A DNA stretch of 40,365 nucleotides from assembly GCA_021324235.1 (NCBI GenBank), contig JAJPJM010000040.1, positions 1 through 40,365 of the forward strand. Reading direction: 5' to 3'. The notes beneath the pieces are model-generated. The model was given only the letters and a program-made list of their open reading frames with translations, did not search any database and was not told the DNA's origin. Below are positions 35,111 to 40,365 of this stretch, one piece after another (the first letter of the stretch is position 1; each line of letters begins with the position of its first letter). The stretch comes from Verrucomicrobiota bacterium (GTDB taxonomy: Bacteria; Verrucomicrobiota; Verrucomicrobiia; Limisphaerales; UBA11358). The translations under genes were made by a program, and so were the position numbers.

Positions 35111-35692
35111 ATGATTGATATTGCGCTCGAAAAATTTCCCATTTCCCTGAAGCTGCGCGATGGCACGGCGGTGGTGGTGCGACCGCTGGCCAAACGGGAC
35201 GAGGCCAAACTGCACAATTTTTTTCTCGCCGTGCCCGAGGAGGAACGCCTGTTCATCAAACAACCCATCTTTGAGCGCAAGATGTTCCGTGACTGGTGCC
35301 GCCACATCGATTTCGAAAGCAATCTGCCGTTGCTGATGTTGCATGGAAATAAAATCATCGGCGAGGCGACGCTGCATCAGCGGTCGGGCGGCTGGAAACG
35401 GCATATCGGGTTGCTCGGCGTGTTGACGCATCCCGGTTATCGCGGGCGCGACGTGGCCAAAATCCTGGTGGAGGAGCAGGTGCAAATCGCGCGGACTCTG
35501 GGTCTGCGCAAACTGGAGGCGGAACTCAACGGTGAACGCAAGGTGGCCATCCACGCGCTGGAACAGCTCGGTTTCACCCGTCTCATGTGCCTGGAGGATT
35601 ATGTGCTCGACATGAAGGCTGTGCCGCACGATTTGATCGTGATGGGCATGAACCTCAAGGTGGACGAGGAATACGCCGGCGTTGGCGGCTGA
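35111..35692 (+). CDS. GNAT-family N-acetyltransferase
   Basis: The ATG at 35111 is supported by AAAGGA upstream and gives 193 residues. The GNAT fold is visible: LRDGTAVVVRPLAKRDE (15-31), HIGLLGVLTHPGYRGRDVA (acetyl-CoA loop region) and KLEAELNGERKVAIHALEQL. The pyrophosphate-binding loop reads RGRDVA, where the usual second Gly is Asp. A five-codon reading frame, MKGLL, at 35097-35114 ends in an ATGA overlap with this start. The substrate is unknown. It is divergent from amgK with 137 bp between starts. Confidence 0.82.
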   Translation: MIDIALEKFPISLKLRDGTAVVVRPLAKRDEAKLHNFFLAVPEEERLFIKQPIFERKMFRDWCRHIDFESNLPLLMLHGNKIIGEATLHQRSGGWKRHIGLLGVLTHPGYRGRDVAKILVEEQVQIARTLGLRKLEAELNGERKVAIHALEQLGFTRLMCLEDYVLDMKAVPHDLIVMGMNLKVDEEYAGVGG

Positions 35693-35783
35693 CCTTGGAC
35701 TTTTAAAACCGCCGGAACGCCGGGGTTTCGACGGCCGTTTCGCTCCCGGCTCGTATCGCCCGCCACCGGCCACGCACCGCCTC

Positions 35784-37424
35784 TTAATGTTTTTGAATCA
35801 AGGCGGCGGCCTGCAGTTTTCGTGCCTCGATTGCCTGGGTCAATACGATGTCAAGCGCGGCCAATTGGCCTGGAGTGAGAAAGCTGCCGGCCTGTTGCAG
35901 GATGTGCTGGTTGCTTTCAGTCACGCGTTGCAGGAAATTATCGATGTCCGCCGGGGACCCCAGAAAGGCCTTGTCCGGCGCGCCCGTGATGCCTTGGGTC
36001 ACATCGTACGGCTCAGCCTTCACGATTTGAAGCAGTTGGGCACTTTGCTCAGCGGTGAGCGGATTGTCGGCCAGTTGACCATTCAACAACGTGACGGTGG
36101 TCCGGGCGGGAATTTCACCGCTGTACTCCACGAACCGGGCCATCCCCGCATCTCCCAGCAAAGCCTGCAACTGGCTGCCCAGGACCGCATTCGCATCGCT
36201 GGCGGACGCGTCCGGACTTCCCGCGGACCTGATCCGATCCAGGCTCTTTGAGGCGGCGTCGCAAATCAAATTGAGGAACTGGTCCGTTTGCTCCGGCGTC
36301 AATTTCAGCTCCTTGATCAAATCGGTGTACATGGACCTGATTTTGTCCTTCTGGGCCAGGCGGACGTATTCCTTCAAGGCGGGATCACTCAACATTTTGT
36401 CCAGGCCGCTGGCGGGGGCATTGTTCCGGGCTTCGCTCGCCTCCACCTGTTGCTGGAGTGTCCCCACTTGACCGCGCAATTTCAACAGTTCGGTCGGGTT
36501 CGGGCCGGATTTCAACTGTGCATTTTCCTGCCGCAACGCGGCCAGTTGATCGGTTGTCCGGTCACGTTCCTGCTGCAACTGCCGGGTTTGTGCGTCCATC
36601 AGCGCCCGCTCCTCCTCGAGCGACTGGATCTGGCCGTGTAATTGTGTGCTCTGGTGGACGGCGTAAATTCCGGTTCCGACCGCGGCGGCGAGGGCCGCGG
36701 TCACTATGGTTTTTTGCAGGGTGGTCATAACGATGGTTTTGGTTGTGATCATGAGGGTTGAAACCGGGACGGCGCTGCCGGCAACGGCGGCGGCGGAAAT
36801 TGCGGCGACCAGACCGGCGGGCGCAGCCTGAACGGCGTTGGCGGCCATCACCGCCCCGAGCGCCGCCGTGGTGGTGGTGATGCCGTGGCGGACCAGTTTT
36901 CCGCGCAGCTTTTCCAGCGCCCGGTCCACGCGCATGCGCGCGGCGTTTTCGGTCAGGTTCAACGCCAGGCCCACCTCGTTGAGGGACTTGTTTTGAAAAT
37001 AGCGGAGCAGGACGGCGTGGCGGTCCGGATCGTCCAGTTCATGCATGACGTCCTCAATCACCGGCTGGAGCCGGTTCCAATCCACCGGTGGCGTGTCGTC
37101 GTGGAGGAGTTGATTCATCATAGTGGCCTCCTGTTCACGCGCCTGGCGCCGCTGCTCGGTCCGATTCATCCGCAACGCCATCAGGCGGGTGGTGGTGTAC
37201 AGCCAGCCAACCAGGGCAGGATGCCGGCTCAGCCGTTTCGCCTGCCGGGCGACTTCGGTGAAAACCTCCTGCGTCACGTCCTGGGCGGCGTGCCGATTGC
37301 CATTCATCAGCCGCATCGCGGCGGAATGCACGAGGTCCACGTGCCGTTGGATCAATTCGGCGAAGGCGGGTTCCGATCGTTCCGCGGCGTAACGGTTTAA
37401 TAATTCGGCGTCTTCAGTCATCAC
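35784..37424 (-). CDS. ECF-type sigma factor fused to membrane segment, coiled coil and LTxxQ (Spy/CpxP-like) domain
   Basis: The 546-residue protein starts with an ECF sigma-70: region 2 (AAQDVTQEVFTEVARQAKRL, ~46-65) and region 4 (LDDPDRHAVLLRYFQNKSLN, 130-149; NAARMRVDRALEKLRGKL, 160-177). An Ala-rich weakly hydrophobic stretch (~184-225) and a clear membrane helix (TIVTAALAAAVGTGIYAV, 239-256) follow. A coiled coil spans ~262-335. The C-terminal ~190 residues contain LTPEQ (375-379), LTAEQ (456-460) and LTPGQ (516-520), the LTxxQ motif type of Spy/CpxP periplasmic proteins. This would put a sigma factor in the cytoplasm and a stress-sensing-like domain outside. No anti-sigma gene is adjacent. 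Topology is inferred; it depends on whether the Ala-rich stretch also crosses the membrane. Confidence 0.82.
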   Translation of the reverse strand: MMTEDAELLNRYAAERSEPAFAELIQRHVDLVHSAAMRLMNGNRHAAQDVTQEVFTEVARQAKRLSRHPALVGWLYTTTRLMALRMNRTEQRRQAREQEATMMNQLLHDDTPPVDWNRLQPVIEDVMHELDDPDRHAVLLRYFQNKSLNEVGLALNLTENAARMRVDRALEKLRGKLVRHGITTTTAALGAVMAANAVQAAPAGLVAAISAAAVAGSAVPVSTLMITTKTIVMTTLQKTIVTAALAAAVGTGIYAVHQSTQLHGQIQSLEEERALMDAQTRQLQQERDRTTDQLAALRQENAQLKSGPNPTELLKLRGQVGTLQQQVEASEARNNAPASGLDKMLSDPALKEYVRLAQKDKIRSMYTDLIKELKLTPEQTDQFLNLICDAASKSLDRIRSAGSPDASASDANAVLGSQLQALLGDAGMARFVEYSGEIPARTTVTLLNGQLADNPLTAEQSAQLLQIVKAEPYDVTQGITGAPDKAFLGSPADIDNFLQRVTESNQHILQQAGSFLTPGQLAALDIVLTQAIEARKLQAAALIQKH

Positions 37425-37535
37425 GTTTCATAAGGTAATGCCCGCCACCGGGAAAATCGCACAGGAAAAATTGCTTTCATGCGTCCGGTACCAGTTCATT
37501 GTGCCGCGAAACACGCGGAAACGGTTGAAATGAAA

Positions 37536-37558
37536 CAGGCGCGCCGGAAGCGCGCCTG
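37536..37558 (-). terminator. Intrinsic terminator of hppA
   Basis: A perfect 9-bp stem (CAGGCGCGC / GCGCGCCTG) with a 5-nt loop lies 19 bp past the hppA stop. On the minus strand it is followed by TTTCATTTC. A second small hairpin (CCGCG-AAACA-CGCGG, 37504-37518) lies just beyond. Nothing else is recognised in the 153-bp gap. Confidence 0.7.
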
Positions 37559-37577
37559 TGAATAATTTGTTTTGCGG

Positions 37578-40103
37578 TTACTTCGCCACCAGTTCATCCA
37601 TTCGCGGCAACGGCGGCTTCAAGCTGGTCTCTTCCGCCGACGGCTTGTCCGTCGGGATGCGCATGGAATAGAAGGAGCGATAAACGAAGGTCAGCGCCAC
37701 CAGGAAGAACACAAGGCCGATGCCCGTCTTCAAGCCCTGTTTTTTCATCGTCACCGCAATTTCCGCCGCCAGCAGACCGAACAGCGTCGTAAACTTGATG
37801 ATGGGGTTCATCGCCACCGAACTGGTGTCCTTGAACGGATCGCCCACGGTGTCGCCGACGACGGTGGCGGCGTGCAGTTCGGTGCCTTTTTGTTTCAAAT
37901 CCACTTCGACAATTTTCTTGGCGTTATCCCAGGCGCCGCCGGCGTTGGCCATGAAGATGGCCTGGAACAAACCGAAGAAGGCGATGCCGACGAGATAGCC
38001 GATGAAGAAATAAGGATTGAAAAACGACAGTGCCAGCGCCATGCAGAACACCACGATGAAGATGTTGATCATGCCTTTCTGCGCGTAGATGGTGCAGATT
38101 TCCACGACCCGTTTGCTGTCGGTGATGGAAGCCTCGGCCTTGTCGAGGTTGAGGTGTTCCTTGATGTAAACGACCGCGCGATAGGCGCCGGTGACGACGG
38201 CCTGCGCGCTGGCGCCGGTGAACCAGTAAATCACCGCGCCGCCCATGAGCAGGCCGAGAATGACTTGCGGATGCACCAGGCTCAACATGGAGATGATGTT
38301 GAAGCCGGGGTCCGCCTGGATGCCAACTTTTTGCAACAGCATGATGATCCCGAAGATCATCGTGGTCGCGCCGACGACGGCGGTGCCGATCAGCACCGGT
38401 TTGGCCGTGGCCTTGAAGGTGTTGCCCGCGCCGTCACCCTTTTCGAGTTCGAGCTTGGAGTTCTCAAAGTCGGGTTTGAATCCGAAATCCTTTTCGATGT
38501 CCGCGCGGACGTTCGGCACGGATTCGATGCGGCTCAATTCATAAATGGACTGGGCGTTGTCGGTGACCGGCCCGAAGCTGTCCACGGCGATGATCACCGG
38601 GGCCATGGCCAGGAAGCCGAAGGCCACGAGGCCGAAGGCGAAGATGGGCGCGGCAAACGTGAATTGAGCCGGCATCAGAACGAGCAGGGCCGGGTTTTGT
38701 GAAAACATATAAGCCCCGAACATCAGCGCAATAATCACCAGTCCCATCCAGAACGCGCAAAAATTACCGGTGACGAAGCCGGACAGGATGTTCAGCGATG
38801 CGCCGCCCTGGCCCGAGCAGGTGACGATTTCTTTCACGTGCCGGGACTTGGTGCTGACAAAGATTTTGGTGAATTCCATGATGAGCGGCCCGGCCAGCGT
38901 GCCGCAGGCGACGATGCCGGCCAGCACCCACCACAGATTGGGATCCGCCGCGCCCGTCGAGTCGGTTACTCCCCCGAGCAGGACCTTGCTGGCGATGAAG
39001 GCAACCGCGATGGAAACGATGGAGGTCAGCCACACCAGATTGGTCAGCGGCTGTTCCCAGTTGAAATCCTTCTTGTTGTTGTAGAGCGAATGGCTGACGG
39101 TCTTGTTGACGTAAAAGGAAGCCAGCGACGCCAGCACCATCAAACTTTGAATCACAAAAATCCAGACGATGAGCTGGCCGCAAATGGCCTGGGTTTCAAT
39201 CGCGCCGCCGAGGGACAGGGCGAGGAACGAAACGAGCGCCACCCCGGTCACGCCGTAGGTTTCAAAACCGTCCGCTGTGGGGCCAACGGAATCGCCCGCG
39301 TTGTCACCGGTGCAGTCGGCGATGACGCCGGGATTTTTCGGGTCATCTTCGGGCAGGTTAAAGACGATTTTCATCAGGTCGGAGCCGATGTCGGCAATCT
39401 TGGTGAAGATGCCGCCGCCGATGCGCAAGGCGGCCGCGCCGAGCGATTCGCCGATGGCAAAGCCGATGAAGCACGGGCCGGCGAGATCACGCGGCATAAA
39501 CAGCAGGATGCCGATCATGCAGACCAGTTCCACGCAGACCAGCAGCAGGCCGATGCTCATGCCCGAACGCAGCGGGATGAGGAGCGTTTGCAGCGAGTTG
39601 CCCCGGAGTGAGGCAAACGCGGCGCGGCTGTTGGCATAGGTGTTGATGCGAATGCCGAACCACGCGACGCCGTAACTGCCCAATATCCCCAGCACGGAAC
39701 TGGCCAGAATCACCAGCACCGCGCCGATGGACTTGGCCTGCAGGAAATAGAAGTAATAAACGATGCACGCGGCAATCAACGCCCAGAGCAGCACGAGGAA
39801 TTTTCCCTGTTGAAACAGGTAGGTCTTGCACGTCTCCCAAATCATGTTGGAAACACTGCTCATCGACTTGTGGACGGGCAGCCCGCGGCATCGTCCGTAT
39901 TCGTAGAAGCCGAATAGCGCGCCGACCGCGCAGATCGCCAGCCCCAGATACAAAAGGGCATGGCCGCCCAGGCCGACGCCCGGAAACGTCACTTGCGTCA
40001 GGTCAGGCAGGTTGATGTCGGCATCACCGGCAAAGGCGTTGGCGGCTCCGAACAGCGCGGCCAGCACGATTCCGGACCGAAACAATGATTTGGTTTTTTG
40101 CAT
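37578..40103 (-). CDS. hppA: Membrane-bound proton-translocating pyrophosphatase
   Basis: The 841-residue protein, longer than the usual 660-800, has ~15 membrane helices and an N-terminal signal-like segment (residues ~10-25). The substrate-site block lies at 229-281: GGGIFTKIADIGSDL, PEDDPKNPGVIAD, CTGDNAGDSVG and TADGFETYG, with gate-region Asp278 and Glu281. The usual KVE before PEDD is KIVF here, one residue shorter. GNTFKA places Lys564 where K+-independent enzymes have Lys, so K+-independent H+ pumping is likely. It couples PPi hydrolysis to ion transport. It follows the ppdK gene by 23 bp on the same strand, and that enzyme also handles PPi. A terminator follows at 37536-37558. Confidence 0.93.
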   Translation of the reverse strand: MQKTKSLFRSGIVLAALFGAANAFAGDADINLPDLTQVTFPGVGLGGHALLYLGLAICAVGALFGFYEYGRCRGLPVHKSMSSVSNMIWETCKTYLFQQGKFLVLLWALIAACIVYYFYFLQAKSIGAVLVILASSVLGILGSYGVAWFGIRINTYANSRAAFASLRGNSLQTLLIPLRSGMSIGLLLVCVELVCMIGILLFMPRDLAGPCFIGFAIGESLGAAALRIGGGIFTKIADIGSDLMKIVFNLPEDDPKNPGVIADCTGDNAGDSVGPTADGFETYGVTGVALVSFLALSLGGAIETQAICGQLIVWIFVIQSLMVLASLASFYVNKTVSHSLYNNKKDFNWEQPLTNLVWLTSIVSIAVAFIASKVLLGGVTDSTGAADPNLWWVLAGIVACGTLAGPLIMEFTKIFVSTKSRHVKEIVTCSGQGGASLNILSGFVTGNFCAFWMGLVIIALMFGAYMFSQNPALLVLMPAQFTFAAPIFAFGLVAFGFLAMAPVIIAVDSFGPVTDNAQSIYELSRIESVPNVRADIEKDFGFKPDFENSKLELEKGDGAGNTFKATAKPVLIGTAVVGATTMIFGIIMLLQKVGIQADPGFNIISMLSLVHPQVILGLLMGGAVIYWFTGASAQAVVTGAYRAVVYIKEHLNLDKAEASITDSKRVVEICTIYAQKGMINIFIVVFCMALALSFFNPYFFIGYLVGIAFFGLFQAIFMANAGGAWDNAKKIVEVDLKQKGTELHAATVVGDTVGDPFKDTSSVAMNPIIKFTTLFGLLAAEIAVTMKKQGLKTGIGLVFFLVALTFVYRSFYSMRIPTDKPSAEETSLKPPLPRMDELVAK

Positions 40104-40126
40104 AGTTTAAAATTGGTAGTGGTTGG

Positions 40127-40365
40127 TTATTTCTTCACTTTTTTCGCAATTTCTTCCTCCAACGCGGCTTGAGCGGCGGCCAGGCGGGCCACCGGCACGC
40201 GGTACGGCGAGCAACTGACGTAGTTGAGTCCCAGGCGATGACAGAATTTGACGGATTCGGGGTCCCCGCCGTGTTCGCCACAAATCCCCAGCTTGAGGTC
40301 TTTGCGCACGCTGCGGCCTTTTTCGACGGCAATTTGCATCAGTTGGCCCACGCCGGTCTGGTCAA
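40127..40365 (-). CDS. ppdK: Pyruvate, phosphate dikinase, C-terminal end
   Basis: The gene is cut by the window edge; the frame remains open to base 40365 (visible start [16 protein letters not shown]). [10 protein letters not shown] contains the catalytic Cys of the PEP/pyruvate barrel, and [20 protein letters not shown] is the usual C-terminal motif of PPDK. The enzyme interconverts PEP, AMP and PPi with pyruvate, ATP and Pi. It is upstream of hppA by 23 bp, probably in the same transcript. The N-terminal and phosphohistidine domains are outside the window. Confidence 0.95.
   Translation of the reverse strand, partial: DQTGVGQLMQIAVEKGRSVRKDLKLGICGEHGGDPESVKFCHRLGLNYVSCSPYRVPVARLAAAQAALEEEIAKKVKK

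Noticed and set aside
34059-35114. 351-codon plus-strand open frame
   Set aside because: Mostly antisense to amgK; only its last five codons overlap the possible leader before the GNAT gene.
37572-38702. 376-codon plus-strand open frame
   Set aside because: Antisense to hppA and rich in His/Asp/Arg without a domain; hppA motifs are clear on the other strand.

Overview
The window is about 40 kb of GC-rich bacterial chromosome with no rRNA, tRNA, phage, IS or CRISPR. The gene content suggests a Gram-negative polysaccharide degrader of the Verrucomicrobiota, probably a Pedosphaera/Limisphaera-like lineage. This is an inference from family types, not a database result. The supporting features are prepilin-like proteins with an H-X9-DG motif, a TMTC-like membrane protein with TPRs, secreted proteins ending in an aromatic/WRA-type tail, a sigma factor fused to a membrane domain, and few clear Shine-Dalgarno sites.

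Region 1 (1-8783) is a glycan block. It holds the 3' end of a GH5 (mannanase-like) enzyme with an Fn3 domain, a cytoplasmic cellobiose 2-epimerase-type enzyme, a secreted GH28-like enzyme, a TMTC/GT-C-like membrane protein with TPRs, an exported GH5 mannanase-like lipoprotein, and a GH130 4-O-beta-mannosyl-glucose phosphorylase. Mannanase, epimerase and phosphorylase together make the known phosphorolytic mannan route: mannobiose to mannosyl-glucose to mannose-1-phosphate plus glucose. No SusC/SusD or other obvious oligosaccharide importer is present.

Region 2 (8788-21059) contains a minus-strand group: a large secreted protein of unknown function, a DUF1559-type prepilin-like protein and a clan GH-A (arabinofuranosidase-like) enzyme. 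Divergent from it is a two-component pair: a kinase with 14 propeller-type repeats and a LuxR-type regulator. Beyond that lie a second prepilin-like protein, a small proline-rich lipoprotein and an SGNH esterase. Operator-like repeats sit in the intergenic regions.

Region 3 (21310-29818) is a YncE-like beta-propeller gene, then a likely terminator, then a tight five-gene operon (OmpR-type regulator, histidine kinase, TolC-type outer-membrane factor, membrane-fusion protein, RND pump). All four junctions in that operon are ATGA overlaps. A degenerate palindromic repeat lies at the start of the outer-membrane factor gene.

Region 4 (29824-40365) is mostly housekeeping: a fused uroporphyrinogen-III methyltransferase/synthase, an MFS transporter with two extra N-terminal helices, a MurU/AmgK-like cell-wall sugar recycling pair and a GNAT protein. 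It also holds an ECF sigma factor fused through a membrane segment to a coiled coil and a domain with three LTxxQ motifs, a divergent membrane pyrophosphatase, and the 3' end of pyruvate phosphate dikinase.

The most unusual items are the sigma factor/LTxxQ fusion (35784-37424), the repeat inserted at the outer-membrane factor start (24163-24261), and the association of prepilin-like genes with secreted glycosidases and a glycan-type sensor kinase.
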